A stretch of 64,000 nucleotides of DNA from JBOGCH01 sp051656645 (GCA_051656645.1 JBOGCH010000017.1:1-64000), one strand, 5' to 3'. Shown: positions 8,222 to 18,861, counted from the first letter of the stretch. A program made the numbers and translations. Notes: a model not told the origin generated them from the sequence alone.

Positions 8222-9658
8222 TTATTTGTTACCTAGTAGTGGCCAGTTAGGATCCTCAACACGAGCGGTTCTCATGATTTCCTTAAGCTCAGCAGCTTTT
8301 TCAGGATACATAGCTATTACGTTGTGCTTCTCAGAAGGATCGGCTGCAAGGTTGTAAAGCTCAAAGTATGGATTTTTACGTACAGACATGTGTACCAGTT
8401 TCCAGTCTCCTTTACGTACGGCTTGACGTCCGTTCATTTCTTGGAATTCGAAGTAAAGGTAGTCATGCTCCTTTTGTCCTTTTGTATCTGTAAGCGTTGG
8501 AAGAATGCTTACACCATCTACTCCTTTTTTAGCTTTGTGACCAAGTAGTTGGTTGAATGTTGGCATTAAGTCCCAGAAAGAACACATAAAGTCTGTTTGT
8601 GTTCCCGGTTGTACTTTACCAGGCCATGACACGATGAAAGGAACACGGATACCACCTTCATAAAGATCGCGTTTGTAACCACGGTACATGCCGTTACTGT
8701 TAAAGAATACAGGATCTGCTCCTCCTTCTTGGTGAGGTCCGTTGTCGCTTGTAAATACGATTAATGTATTGTCATATAATCCTTGCGCTTTAAGTTGCTC
8801 TACAATTTGACCTACATAAACGTCCAAACGGTATACCATAGCCGCAAATGTTGCACGTGGATATTCAACAGAGCAATATTCGCCACGACGGTTACGACTA
8901 TCATTACCTTTATAAGGCTTGTCGTTGAATTTGCCTTTGTATTTGTTTATGATGCTATCCTCCGGAACAATTAGTTCGGCATGAGGAAGCACTGCAGGAT
9001 AGTACATCATGAATGGAGTATTTGCATTTTGTTGTGCAAGGAACTCAATGGCTTTGTCATGAATTAGGTCCTGTGCGTACTCACCATTTTGTTTGTCGCG
9101 GTTACCTACTAGTTCAATTTTCTTGTCGTTTTCCCAAAGGTGATTAGGGTAGTAATTATGCGCAAGTAGTTGACAGTTGTACCCATAAAACTGATCAATA
9201 CCTACGTTTTTCGGATCGCCCGATGTACCAATGTATCCAAGTCCCCATTTTCCAAATGCTCCGGTGTTATATCCGGCATCCTTAAACATACGGAAGATGG
9301 TTGGGATGTTGCCCGGTATTGGGTATTGTCCCTCCGGACTTACTTCAATATTTCCACGTACAGGGGCATGACCTGTGTGTAGTCCTGTAAGTAAGCTTGA
9401 ACGAGAAGGAGCACTCACGGTGGTTCCTGAGTAACACTGTGTGAAGCGTTTTCCGTTTAACGCCAAACGGTCAATGTTAGGTGTTTCAAATTTTTCCTGT
9501 CCATAGCAGCTAAGGTCTCCGTATCCCAAGTCGTCTGCAAGGATAAAAATTATGTTAGGTAGCTGTTTTTTTGCAGCTTTCCCTTGAGCATATGCCGGTT
9601 GGATGGCAGCAGCCCCCAAAAGCATTGCGCTTCCTAAAAATAGATTCTGTTTCATCAA
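8222..9658 (-). CDS. Secreted arylsulfatase-type sulfatase (S1 family, Ser-type)
   Basis: A 478-residue protein that should remove sulfate esters from glycans. It has a signal peptide (cleavage near AYAQ, residues 22-25), the metal-binding start NIIFILADDLGYGDLS (D42, D43), the sulfatase signature SAPSRSSLLTG with S82 as the residue converted to formylglycine, and the second metal site TSDNGPH. Serine at the active site means maturation by an anaerobic radical-SAM enzyme (anSME), which is not in this window. Last gene of the PUL, 125 bp after the M60 protease gene with a hairpin between. Exact sulfated sugar and position are not deducible. Confidence 0.92.
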   Translation of the reverse strand: MMKQNLFLGSAMLLGAAAIQPAYAQGKAAKKQLPNIIFILADDLGYGDLSCYGQEKFETPNIDRLALNGKRFTQCYSGTTVSAPSRSSLLTGLHTGHAPVRGNIEVSPEGQYPIPGNIPTIFRMFKDAGYNTGAFGKWGLGYIGTSGDPKNVGIDQFYGYNCQLLAHNYYPNHLWENDKKIELVGNRDKQNGEYAQDLIHDKAIEFLAQQNANTPFMMYYPAVLPHAELIVPEDSIINKYKGKFNDKPYKGNDSRNRRGEYCSVEYPRATFAAMVYRLDVYVGQIVEQLKAQGLYDNTLIVFTSDNGPHQEGGADPVFFNSNGMYRGYKRDLYEGGIRVPFIVSWPGKVQPGTQTDFMCSFWDLMPTFNQLLGHKAKKGVDGVSILPTLTDTKGQKEHDYLYFEFQEMNGRQAVRKGDWKLVHMSVRKNPYFELYNLAADPSEKHNVIAMYPEKAAELKEIMRTARVEDPNWPLLGNK

Positions 9659-9726
9659 TGTAGTATTCTTTGTTTTATATTATTCGCACATGTAATTTCT
9701 AAAGAAACCAATAAGATTGTGAAGAT

Positions 9727-9762
9727 AAGAAACCGTGTGTTTATATGCAAGCACGGTTTCCT
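9727..9762. other. Intercistronic stem-loop between protease and sulfatase genes
   Basis: Arms 9727-9737 and 9752-9762 (AAGAAACCGTG and CACGGTTTCCT) pair with one mismatch over a 14-base loop. On the coding (minus) strand no U-run follows, so an RNA-processing or stability role, or partial attenuation, fits better than full termination. Confidence 0.5.
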
Positions 9763-9783
9763 ATTGTGTGTTAAATTTTACAA

Positions 9784-12669
9784 TTATCTTTCACCGTATA
9801 CCAATGTACGAGTTCCATCCCATGCAACCGCTTCAATACGTGTAGCTCCATCAGGATATAAGACATGCGTTGCCGAACGGTCCTTGTAGTTGGTGAAAGG
9901 AAGAGCTAACTTTACAAGTTCCTCTCCGGCATATGTTTCAAATGCCACAACATTTTGCCATTGCGAGGCAGCTACAATACGCGATGCTCCGGTACCCGAT
10001 ACGCCAACACCTGTAGTTCCTTGTACAGCTAATTTGTTTTTATAGGCATCAATGCTGTTTCCTGAGATGTAGTTTACAACGTTGGTTAATGGCTGTTTAT
10101 ACCCCAATGCTTGTATCTCGTTTTTAAATGCTTCCACCTCAGCTTCTGTTATTTCAAGGAGTTTTGCACCGCCGTAATCCGATACTTCATGATTGTATGG
10201 TTTCAACATACCACATTTTTCAAGGAATAAGGTCATATCTGTTTGCATTACGTGACATACGTTACGCATGAAATTTAAATGGTGATCTTTATCTGTCAAG
10301 TCGGTATCGTTAGTATTTCTTACTAATTCAAAGATTTGAGGATAGAACTCCTTAACACCTAATCCTGCTATCTCATTATAAAGATAAAGTTGCCAGAATG
10401 GGATGGCACGGACAAATAGGTCGCCGGCTCCTGTTTCTGGATTAGGTTTATTTTGTCCCATTTGGAATAACCAGTTTTGCCCTTTAATAATTCCGTTGTT
10501 GAAGTAACAGTTAAAACGGTTACCTACCATTGAGGCCGCTCCTTCTCCATCGCCAACACTTTCATGTTCTAATCGAAGTTCATTTGGCGTGTGATAGAAT
10601 TGCCCAGCAGCAGCGAAAATATTATTTGTAACCTCTGTTGTCCCTTGCCATTTCATGCCCGGACGCACTTGGTTTACATGTCCAAATTCGTGTTGAATTT
10701 CCCAACTATTATTACGGATATTGTCCGGTTTAACATTTAGAGATGGGAAAGAAACTCCTAGACCATTTGCATTTGGATTCCCTCCATAGCTACGACGCGC
10801 AAACATTCGGTTTGTGGTTCTCCAACCGTATTTATCAACACCCATTAAATCCTGTTGGAATTTGATGGCGTTGTCATATTCTTGAATCATTTCGCGGCCA
10901 TTACTTAGATTGTTCGCTTTTAATGATGCTTTATCAAAGGCCAATTGTACGTATTTTCCACGAATGTCAAGTATTTTACAATCTGCACTCTCTGTATTCT
11001 CCAGTAAAGATGTCCAATAAGCGTTTTGGTCACCACGCTCCAAATCAAACACACCATTAACTTTACCTGAGGCAATGTGTACTCTGATATCCGGTTGTGC
11101 CGTATAATTATCATGGAAATAAGAGATATATCCCAATCCTTTATGCGCAATAGAAATGACATTTGTACCTGAAAGTAGTGTGTAGAAGGTGCGACGTTCA
11201 TTTCCTTCCTCTGACCAGTCAACAACACATAGTGATACAGGCTCAGCTATATGCTCAACAAATATTACCGCGCGTTCTCCTTCTGAGAAATAAACTCCTG
11301 TAGGATTTTCAAAGATGTTATAGTTAGACGTCTTAAGTCTGTTAGACAATGTACCGACAGGCAGGTAAGGCTGATAGGTAGCTACACGCTCCAACGGATA
11401 GTGTCCATCATACAACGCCAACGCAATTTGTTTTAAGAAACTCTCATCCTCTGAAACACCTTGTATTTGTGCACGAGTTACCTCTGGTTTTAATGCAGAG
11501 CATGTAAGATCTGTAAATAAATCGGCAGCAGCAGTTTTAGGTGCACGTTGATAAAACTCCATCTCACCACAAGCAACAAAGTCATTTGAACCCGAATAAA
11601 CAATGAAACGTACCGCAGTTACATTTTCAAGTGTTTCATTAAGCATTATGGTACTTAATGTAGCTTTTTCTTTGAAGTCAAAGTCACCATAGGTTTGGAA
11701 ACTACCATTCCCTACTTTATACTCCAAGGTAAAACGTCCAAAATGTCCATTGCTACCACTTGAACGCGGATAGTAGTTTATATAGTCAACTTTTGACTGT
11801 GCTGCCAAATTGTATGTTAATGTAATAGGAAAGGCATCCTCACGTGCCTCTTTAGAATTGTACTGCGTTGCATAGTTATTATCAAAAGAGTTTGCAATGA
11901 CAGCCGATCCGAAGTGATAATCGTTATTATCAGGTTCCAAAGGGCTAACAGCTGTTGCGCTTGTAACAGTTTGTTTTACCGGTTCGCCAAGAGAATTAGG
12001 ATCACCTGGCTCATACTCCGAACTACGAGCCTGTTGGAATAAAGGTATTTCTTGGATAAGCGAGCCATCAACTTGTTTCACTTCAATCTTACCACTACGT
12101 ACAGCTGTTCCATTTTCACGTATAGCATAACGGTATGTCATGGTATCCACACTACTTTGTTCAAGTGGTAAGATCCATTCTTCACCTTCGGTAATAGTTA
12201 CCTTAACAGGAACATTGGTAATTACACGAAAACGAATTGTTGCCGAATCGGAAGCTAAAGCAGTAAATGCACTAGGTGCTACTTTCAAGGCCGGTTTGGA
12301 ACCTAACTGGTAGATTGTAATATTTTTTTCGGTATTTCCTCCCGAGATGCGCAGATTAGAAACACGCTCATCCGGATTATTGTTACCGTAAACATTTACT
12401 TTTAAATCGTTTACTCCTTGAATGGCACTGCGCGTTACGCCACACCAATCAATATTTTCGGTAATCTCGGCATTCCACTCGCCCGACACCACTACTCGAA
12501 GTAGTGATGTGCGAGAGGTTGTATCGTAGTATAAAGTATCGCCGGACAAAAGGTCCTCGCCCTTGATTTCCATTCCAACAAATTGTGGAACCTCCACCTT
12601 ATCATCTGAGCATGCTATATGAGAACATGCCAAGAAGAGAGATAAAAAGATTAATATATTCTTCATCAT
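9784..12669 (-). CDS. M60-like (enhancin-type) zinc metallopeptidase lipoprotein with BACON and discoidin-like domains
   Basis: 961 residues. The lipoprotein signal ends near CSHIACSDD. Residues about 25-215 look like two BACON-type beta domains (WNAEITENIDWCGVTR; VKVTITEGEEWILPLE), and about 225-378 like an F5/8 type C (CBM32-like) domain. The catalytic M60-like part has the zinc motif HEFGH at 660-664 and a third ligand candidate E679 in TTEVTNNIF, matching HExxH-(8-28)-E. Family members cleave glycoproteins such as mucins while recognising attached O-glycans. Encoded 3 bp after the FN3-like lipoprotein, so translationally linked. With the sulfatase it points to sulfated glycoprotein as the PUL target. 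Confidence 0.9.
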   Translation of the reverse strand: MMKNILIFLSLFLACSHIACSDDKVEVPQFVGMEIKGEDLLSGDTLYYDTTSRTSLLRVVVSGEWNAEITENIDWCGVTRSAIQGVNDLKVNVYGNNNPDERVSNLRISGGNTEKNITIYQLGSKPALKVAPSAFTALASDSATIRFRVITNVPVKVTITEGEEWILPLEQSSVDTMTYRYAIRENGTAVRSGKIEVKQVDGSLIQEIPLFQQARSSEYEPGDPNSLGEPVKQTVTSATAVSPLEPDNNDYHFGSAVIANSFDNNYATQYNSKEAREDAFPITLTYNLAAQSKVDYINYYPRSSGSNGHFGRFTLEYKVGNGSFQTYGDFDFKEKATLSTIMLNETLENVTAVRFIVYSGSNDFVACGEMEFYQRAPKTAAADLFTDLTCSALKPEVTRAQIQGVSEDESFLKQIALALYDGHYPLERVATYQPYLPVGTLSNRLKTSNYNIFENPTGVYFSEGERAVIFVEHIAEPVSLCVVDWSEEGNERRTFYTLLSGTNVISIAHKGLGYISYFHDNYTAQPDIRVHIASGKVNGVFDLERGDQNAYWTSLLENTESADCKILDIRGKYVQLAFDKASLKANNLSNGREMIQEYDNAIKFQQDLMGVDKYGWRTTNRMFARRSYGGNPNANGLGVSFPSLNVKPDNIRNNSWEIQHEFGHVNQVRPGMKWQGTTEVTNNIFAAAGQFYHTPNELRLEHESVGDGEGAASMVGNRFNCYFNNGIIKGQNWLFQMGQNKPNPETGAGDLFVRAIPFWQLYLYNEIAGLGVKEFYPQIFELVRNTNDTDLTDKDHHLNFMRNVCHVMQTDMTLFLEKCGMLKPYNHEVSDYGGAKLLEITEAEVEAFKNEIQALGYKQPLTNVVNYISGNSIDAYKNKLAVQGTTGVGVSGTGASRIVAASQWQNVVAFETYAGEELVKLALPFTNYKDRSATHVLYPDGATRIEAVAWDGTRTLVYGER

Positions 12670-12672
12670 ATC

Positions 12673-14145
12673 TTAGTTTTTAGTAACCACATCATTTCCC
12701 ACTATTTGAAGCTCAACTCCCGAAGGATTAGTCACAGTTAGGTGTGGATATTTGTCTTTGTTAGTGAACTCCTCAACTATCTGTCTGCGCATTTCTTTAT
12801 GGTAAGAATCCCTAATCTTAATTTGTTTAAGCTTAGGCAAACGCTTCACAGCTTTAATAAACTCATCCAATACTGGAGGTCCCTGCGGCGTCCCAATATT
12901 AGTTGTTGAGTTACCCGTTGGTTCGCCTGTTCCACCAATAAACAATGTTTGGATGGTTGGGAATAACTCAAGCTCGTCAAGCAATAATGGCTTACGACGT
13001 ACATCAAATTGTAACGAACATTTTTCAACAAATAAAGAGTAAGCATATGCTTTAGATGCAGCATATCCCATACCGGAGTAATCTTGTCCGAATGTCTCAC
13101 CCAGTTTTGAGTTATTTGCTTCAGGACCATTATTTAAACGGAATACGTAAGTATCTGTCACATTTTTAGTTGTTATGGACTGCGCTTTAGCTGGTGACCA
13201 TTCGGTATCTCCACTCATTTTAATGCTAACACTTAAAGCTACGCTTCCACCAGGTAGTAAGGATAAATGCCCTGCCTCATCGCTCGCCTTAAAGTAGTAA
13301 TTTACAGTTGTACCCTCCATTCCCGGGAATGAAATACGTAACGAATCGATATCAACGTCGTTATTTACCCATTTAATCTCCGTTGAGTGTGCATAAACTG
13401 TTGTAACAATAGTTTGCCCACGTCCATCAATCTCTCCTGCACGGTCAAATATCTCAATTGTAGGCATCTCTGGAGCTTTTCTATCTGTGGTTAATGCATA
13501 GGTTACTGTGTCACCACAAAGTCCTGCGTAGTTCTCAGAGTAATAAAGAAGTGTATAATTCGTATTATATTTTAAATCGGCAAATTCCATATTTACTGAC
13601 TCTTCTTTTTTACGCTCACCACTAACAACTATTTCATCATTCTCATCAAACAATTGGAATGTTGATTTTGCGTAGGCACGTTCGTTATTTCTATCCCATT
13701 TTAGATATACTCCATTTTCAATAACAGAGTAGGTCATATTTTGAAGAGAAGTAACAGGCTCCGTACGCCAATCCGGAACAAATATTGCAACACTATCCGC
13801 GTGCTCATGTCCTGAAACTCCGCGTGAAATGAATTTAAAAACATAGTCTTTCATTTCAAGATCCAAATACAAAGAATCCTCGAAACGTGTCAGTTTTCTT
13901 GTTTCTTCCTCATTGTCCACATTCATCCAGCTAACATTAATCATTGTCAACTCAGAACTTTGTGGTAATTCCCATTTTAAAAGCGCATATCCATATCCTG
14001 ACTGTGCTGTTATATTAGTTATGGACGAATTTCCATTCCCTTCATTATATAGCCAATCATTGGAATCCTTCTCCTGGCATGACACAGCCAAAGCGCATGT
14101 CACTACTGCAAGGCAGATTTTTGTATACCATTTTGTCATTTTCAT
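12673..14145 (-). CDS. Surface lipoprotein with FN3-like domains (DUF4998-like)
   Basis: 490 residues. Lipobox LAVSC with C23. The first domain (YGYALLKWELPQ...INVSWMN) and the second (GVYLKWDRNNERAY...YNTNYTLLYYSENYAG) have the W and Y spacing of fibronectin type III-like repeats and resemble the DUF4998 proteins of Bacteroidota PULs; that assignment is by resemblance only. The C-terminal 150 residues are different, with a leucine-spaced, possibly solenoid-like end (LPKLKQIKIRDS). It sits between SusD (3 bp) and the M60 peptidase (3 bp), the usual place for a surface glycan-binding protein. Confidence 0.65.
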   Translation of the reverse strand: MKMTKWYTKICLAVVTCALAVSCQEKDSNDWLYNEGNGNSSITNITAQSGYGYALLKWELPQSSELTMINVSWMNVDNEEETRKLTRFEDSLYLDLEMKDYVFKFISRGVSGHEHADSVAIFVPDWRTEPVTSLQNMTYSVIENGVYLKWDRNNERAYAKSTFQLFDENDEIVVSGERKKEESVNMEFADLKYNTNYTLLYYSENYAGLCGDTVTYALTTDRKAPEMPTIEIFDRAGEIDGRGQTIVTTVYAHSTEIKWVNNDVDIDSLRISFPGMEGTTVNYYFKASDEAGHLSLLPGGSVALSVSIKMSGDTEWSPAKAQSITTKNVTDTYVFRLNNGPEANNSKLGETFGQDYSGMGYAASKAYAYSLFVEKCSLQFDVRRKPLLLDELELFPTIQTLFIGGTGEPTGNSTTNIGTPQGPPVLDEFIKAVKRLPKLKQIKIRDSYHKEMRRQIVEEFTNKDKYPHLTVTNPSGVELQIVGNDVVTKN

Positions 14146-14148
14146 ATC

Positions 14149-15735
14149 CTATTTTATATACCAGTTGGCACTATTTTTAAGCATCTCTGAATAGTAAGTA
14201 GCATCCGCAGCATCAAATTTCTGCGACACTTGCTCTGCTACAAATGCAGGAGCGGCCATATTGCGTCCCATGCGTATAAGCGTAAACCAGCGTTGTCCTT
14301 CAAATGCTAATTCTCTTGCAACCTCATCGGCAATCTTACCATTCACTGTTGTAAGTGAGTCAAGGGATGAGATACAACCATTGAATAATGTTTCCTCATC
14401 GATATTCTCTAAAGAAACACGGCTACGAATACCTTTATTACCACTATTAAAAGTTGAGAATAGATCCTGGAAAGGTGCATTGAACGTGTTACTTACGTAG
14501 TATTTAGATGAAATTCCACCATTTAATATTGCCATAGCAGCATCATAGTTCTTCAAACCAGTAAGCGCTTCCGCAAGCATTAATTGAATACCTGCTGCAC
14601 GATATAGATGTAAATATGCATCGCTAGAGTATGCACTAACGGACTCCTTTAAACTGTATTTTATAACTACATTACCATTATTACCTGTGCTGTAGCTTTT
14701 GTTTAAACCACGGTACTGATCACCCATCGTATAGTTTTTATCGGCATTCATACGTTCAGATGCATATAAATCCGTTATTCTTTGGGTAGGTGCGAAATAA
14801 TATACATTAGGTGCAACATCCGAGAAATAATACTTCAATTTGTTTTCTTGTCCTTTGTAAGCATCAAAAGAAACAATAGTAATCATTTCCTTATTGTTAG
14901 CACTCACTAAATCAACGAATATGTCATTCCATGAATCATTACCATAAGAAGACAAGTTACGAGCCATTGAGGATGTTGGTGATAATACATTAATAAAGTT
15001 ATCAACAGCCACTTGGTATTGTCCTGCCCATAATGCTAACTCACCATAAAGCGCTTTTGCCGATAGGTTTAATCCCGGCCAAGCTTGTGACGTGTTACCC
15101 AATACTACCGTCCAATCAAGATCGTTAAAAGCATCCATTCCATCTTCACCACCACGCATGTACGACATTAAGAATGTAGGTAGCTCATCAATGGTTAAAG
15201 GATACATTGCCGAACTATTATCTGACGATACAACCGTACTATAGAATTTTGCCTCGCCATACAGTTTAGCTACAGCCATTAGTGACCAGCTCTTAAAACA
15301 AATAGCCTGAGAGATCATTCCTTTATACACATTGGCAGGAATATCACCTGGAACTTCTTGGTTATACTTAATAACGCGCGTGATAAAGTCATTACAATTA
15401 ATCACTACATCATAATAAAGTTTTGCATTATTAATTTCTGAGTTAGGATTTGCTTGGTATTTGTATATTCTCCAATAATCCTCTGGAGCGTTATTGGTTG
15501 GTTGCAACAAGTCGCCTTTCAATCCGGAAAGAATAACTGTGTTCTCAACAGTTTGGGCAAATGATGCATAAATTCCCATAAACGAACCGTAAATCTCGCC
15601 CAATGAAGAGTAGTGATCATCGGCCTCTAATTTCGAGCCCGAATCAACACCCATCATTTTGTCGCATGACATCATGGAACATGCCAAAAGTGTCAGCGCT
15701 ATATTTTTGAATAATTGCTTTATCTTCATAATCAA
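14149..15735 (-). CDS. SusD/RagB family outer-membrane lipoprotein (second pair)
   Basis: 528 residues. Lipobox LLACSMMSC, then a SusD-like helical fold: conserved elements include KLYYDVVINCNDFI, AICFKSWSLMAVAKLYGEAKFY, the TPR-like AKALYGELALWAGQYQVAVDNF and the C-terminal LAFEGQRWFTLIRMGR. SusD proteins form the lid over the SusC pore and bind the oligomeric ligand. It is encoded 12 bp after the partner SusC gene. A start two codons downstream (15729) is equally possible. Confidence 0.9.
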   Translation of the reverse strand: MIMKIKQLFKNIALTLLACSMMSCDKMMGVDSGSKLEADDHYSSLGEIYGSFMGIYASFAQTVENTVILSGLKGDLLQPTNNAPEDYWRIYKYQANPNSEINNAKLYYDVVINCNDFITRVIKYNQEVPGDIPANVYKGMISQAICFKSWSLMAVAKLYGEAKFYSTVVSSDNSSAMYPLTIDELPTFLMSYMRGGEDGMDAFNDLDWTVVLGNTSQAWPGLNLSAKALYGELALWAGQYQVAVDNFINVLSPTSSMARNLSSYGNDSWNDIFVDLVSANNKEMITIVSFDAYKGQENKLKYYFSDVAPNVYYFAPTQRITDLYASERMNADKNYTMGDQYRGLNKSYSTGNNGNVVIKYSLKESVSAYSSDAYLHLYRAAGIQLMLAEALTGLKNYDAAMAILNGGISSKYYVSNTFNAPFQDLFSTFNSGNKGIRSRVSLENIDEETLFNGCISSLDSLTTVNGKIADEVARELAFEGQRWFTLIRMGRNMAAPAFVAEQVSQKFDAADATYYSEMLKNSANWYIK

Positions 15736-15747
15736 TTCCCTCCTTTA

Positions 15748-18700
15748 TTAGAATCCTAAACGTAAACCTAATTTCACTGATGTTGCTCCCGGAACTTTTC
15801 CATAGTCAACTCCCGACATATTATGATCATAAGAATATGCAAATTCCGGATCATAGCCCAAATATTTAGTCCATGTAAATAAGTTCTCTGCAGTTACATA
15901 AGCTTGAAGCGTTTGGAATAACCATACTTTATTTGGATAAGAGTAGTTTAACGTTACGTTTTTAAGCTTTAGGTATGAACCATCCTCTATCCAACGCGAT
16001 GAGAAACAGCTATTTTCCATTGGGTCATTGTATACTGCTTTTGGCATATTAGTTTCCTGGCCTTCATATCTCCAAGCTGCTAACACACCACTTGTTTGTC
16101 CTACAAAGTCCTTCATGCTCTCACCTTGGCGTCTCACAGCATTGTAAATCTCATTACCGTATGAGTAAGTGAAACGTGCAGATAACGATAAATTCTTATA
16201 ACGGAATGATGTATAGAAACCACCATAGAAATCGGGCGTAGCATCACCAAGCACTACTCGGTCATCTTGATTAATTACCTTGTCGCCATTCTGATCCACA
16301 AAACGCATGTCCCCTGCGCCGTAAGCTTTTCCTTTATAATTACGATAGTTATCAACAGCAGCCTTATCAGACGTTGTGTATACTCCATCCGCTTTTAACC
16401 CGTAAAATGCATATGGACTATCTCCTTTACGTGTAATAATTTGTGCTCCGTCAGACAGTGTATAGATTAACTCATCTGCACCTCCCAAAGAGGTTATTTC
16501 AGCTTTATTGTGTGCGATAGTAGCTCCGGCTAACCACTCAAAGTTACTACGACGCAGTGCAACCACATTCATTGACAACTCAGCACCTTTATTTAAAAGT
16601 TTACCACTGTTGCTATAACGGAATTTTGAGCCAAATGCATCGTCCAAATCCTGACGTACTACCAAGTCTTTAGTTTCATCTCTAAACAAATCCAAGGCAA
16701 CAGAGAATTTACGTCCACGTGTAGCGAAATCTACACCTACATTAAATCCTTCAACATATTCAGGTTTTAATTTATTGTTAGGAATGTTACCTCTAACAAT
16801 ACCACCCATATTTTGGAAACGTACACCTTCATAGTAGTAACGTCCCAGCATTGGAGGTAACATTGAGTTACCGCGGCGTGAAGCTTCTGCACGTAGTGTC
16901 AATTCACTTATTGCTGTTTGATTACGTAAGATTGACGACTCTTTGATTTTCCAAGCTACATTTGCTGATGGATAAACATTAAACAAACTCGCATTTTCGC
17001 CACTTACAGAAGTAGCATCGGCCGATGCCGCAACACCAACATAAAGTTGTTTCTTAAATCCATAAAGTGCATTAACGTAATAGTTTCCAAATGCCCAAGT
17101 ATTATCGTAAGCACTCAAATATCTTCCTGCTGCGTCCTTCACACTGCTAAGGCTTTGATTATAGTCAGTAGCAGTATTTGTTCCTTTTGCATATTCATAG
17201 CTATAATCATAACGTAGAAATTGTGCTCCGGCAACAACAGTTAAATTATTGTTCTTATTAAAATCCTTCTCATAATTCAATGATGCATTCCCATAGAAAG
17301 TCATTGCTCTACCAGCACCATTACGCACCGTATTATCAGCACGTCCACCCTCAAGTGGTAAAATTGCTTCCGAAGAAACCCCAGGAATAAAGAAATTGTC
17401 TGTATTATAAGTATAATGTATCCCGGCAATTCCCTTTAAAAGCAGATTCTTATTTATATTGTAATTTAATCCAAGATTAACCAATACATTATATTCATCA
17501 TTTTTTCCTAACACCTCTTTTGCTAACATTGCAGGGTTACTTACGCGGAATTTATCCACCGGAGCCCATACATTCAAGTCCTCACCATTCTTCGCTTTCT
17601 TAAATGGCGATTCTATAGCCGGTTTAAATAATGCTGCCATCAATGGGTTTACCTCTGCATCGATACCTTGCTCATGTGCTTTTACTTGTAAATAACTAAA
17701 AGACATGTTTGTAAACATAGAGAATTTACGAGTCATACGCATATCTCCATTAAAACGTAACGAGTAACGAGAAAGTGCCGAACCGTCCATAATTCCACCA
17801 CTATTCAAATACCCAGCCATTAAGGCATACTTAGCAATAGCATCACCACCTTTTACTTTTAATACATTTTCTGTAGTAAAAGCCGGACTAAATATTTGTT
17901 TCTGCCAATCGGTATTGTTGTTGTAAGTATGTCCCTTGTAGTTGGCATCCATAAATGGAAATTTGCTAACAAATTCATCACCCTGGTACGCACTAAGTCC
18001 AAGTTGAGTGAAATATTGCTTAAACTGATTTCCATCAAGCATTGATAATGTTTTACCAACAAAATTAACGCCATTAACAGTTTCAATTTCCACTCTCGTA
18101 TCCATATCAGAGGCATTTTCCGTATTGATCATCAATACCCCATTCGCCGCTGCCGATCCGTATAACGAAGCGTCAAAACCTTTTGCTATAGTTATATCCG
18201 ATAACTCTTTTATAGATACCGAATTCATGATATTACGAGAATAGCCGGTAAAAGCCATAGACGGATTTTGATTGCTAATTATTGGCATACCATCAATTAC
18301 AATTAATGGTGTGTTTTGTGCAGTTAATGAACGTGTACCGCGGATAGATACAAAATTACCTTCACCTGGCATACCGCCTTTTTGTAGCGTACGTACTCCG
18401 GCAATTGTCCCCGTTAGCAGCTCATCAACAAAAATATGTCCTCTCGCTCCATCCTCAACCTCAACAACAGACGATATCCCTGTTTTATCAACATTCTTCG
18501 TTCTACGAAGAGGTAATAGCAACTCCTGTGGATAACCTTTAAGAGTTAAAGGTATCATATACACTTCCACATGCGTACGTTTATTTAATCTGATCTCCTC
18601 ATCGTGGAATCCAGGATATTTTATCACTAAAGTATGTGGCACAGAGGTTGCCTCTATAACAAATTCTCCTTTTGCGTCTGTCAGTACCGATCCCTTTAAG

Positions 18701-18861
18701 TTATCAGCCAACACAGACACTCCGGCCATTGGTGTATTGTTTATTGAGCTATACACCTTTCCCCTCACAGATAGCTTAGCAGGCTCTTGCGCATAAACAA
18801 GGTTTACGGCACAAAGCAATAACACCAGCATATATTGTTTTAAACTCATAGCGCAAGTCAT
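15748..18861 (-). CDS. SusC/RagA family TonB-dependent transporter (second pair)
   Basis: 1037 residues. A signal peptide ends near VYAQ, then comes a carboxypeptidase-regulatory-like domain (LSVRGKVYSSINNTPMAGVS), a plug domain (about 135-250, with GMPGEGNFVSIRGTRSLTAQ and LIVIDGMPI), and a 22-strand-type beta barrel ending LGLRLGF. It imports oligomeric ligand across the outer membrane using TonB energy. Its ATG overlaps the stop codon of the upstream fasciclin gene by one base (TAATG), so translation is probably coupled. M5 (18849) is an alternative start. Confidence 0.93.
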   Translation of the reverse strand: MTCAMSLKQYMLVLLLCAVNLVYAQEPAKLSVRGKVYSSINNTPMAGVSVLADNLKGSVLTDAKGEFVIEATSVPHTLVIKYPGFHDEEIRLNKRTHVEVYMIPLTLKGYPQELLLPLRRTKNVDKTGISSVVEVEDGARGHIFVDELLTGTIAGVRTLQKGGMPGEGNFVSIRGTRSLTAQNTPLIVIDGMPIISNQNPSMAFTGYSRNIMNSVSIKELSDITIAKGFDASLYGSAAANGVLMINTENASDMDTRVEIETVNGVNFVGKTLSMLDGNQFKQYFTQLGLSAYQGDEFVSKFPFMDANYKGHTYNNNTDWQKQIFSPAFTTENVLKVKGGDAIAKYALMAGYLNSGGIMDGSALSRYSLRFNGDMRMTRKFSMFTNMSFSYLQVKAHEQGIDAEVNPLMAALFKPAIESPFKKAKNGEDLNVWAPVDKFRVSNPAMLAKEVLGKNDEYNVLVNLGLNYNINKNLLLKGIAGIHYTYNTDNFFIPGVSSEAILPLEGGRADNTVRNGAGRAMTFYGNASLNYEKDFNKNNNLTVVAGAQFLRYDYSYEYAKGTNTATDYNQSLSSVKDAAGRYLSAYDNTWAFGNYYVNALYGFKKQLYVGVAASADATSVSGENASLFNVYPSANVAWKIKESSILRNQTAISELTLRAEASRRGNSMLPPMLGRYYYEGVRFQNMGGIVRGNIPNNKLKPEYVEGFNVGVDFATRGRKFSVALDLFRDETKDLVVRQDLDDAFGSKFRYSNSGKLLNKGAELSMNVVALRRSNFEWLAGATIAHNKAEITSLGGADELIYTLSDGAQIITRKGDSPYAFYGLKADGVYTTSDKAAVDNYRNYKGKAYGAGDMRFVDQNGDKVINQDDRVVLGDATPDFYGGFYTSFRYKNLSLSARFTYSYGNEIYNAVRRQGESMKDFVGQTSGVLAAWRYEGQETNMPKAVYNDPMENSCFSSRWIEDGSYLKLKNVTLNYSYPNKVWLFQTLQAYVTAENLFTWTKYLGYDPEFAYSYDHNMSGVDYGKVPGATSVKLGLRLGF

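Noticed and set aside
9727..9762. Fourth member of the GGTTTC element family
   Set aside because: It has single GAAACC and GGTTTC halves in the opposite (diverging) orientation, with no 11-bp tandem repetition.
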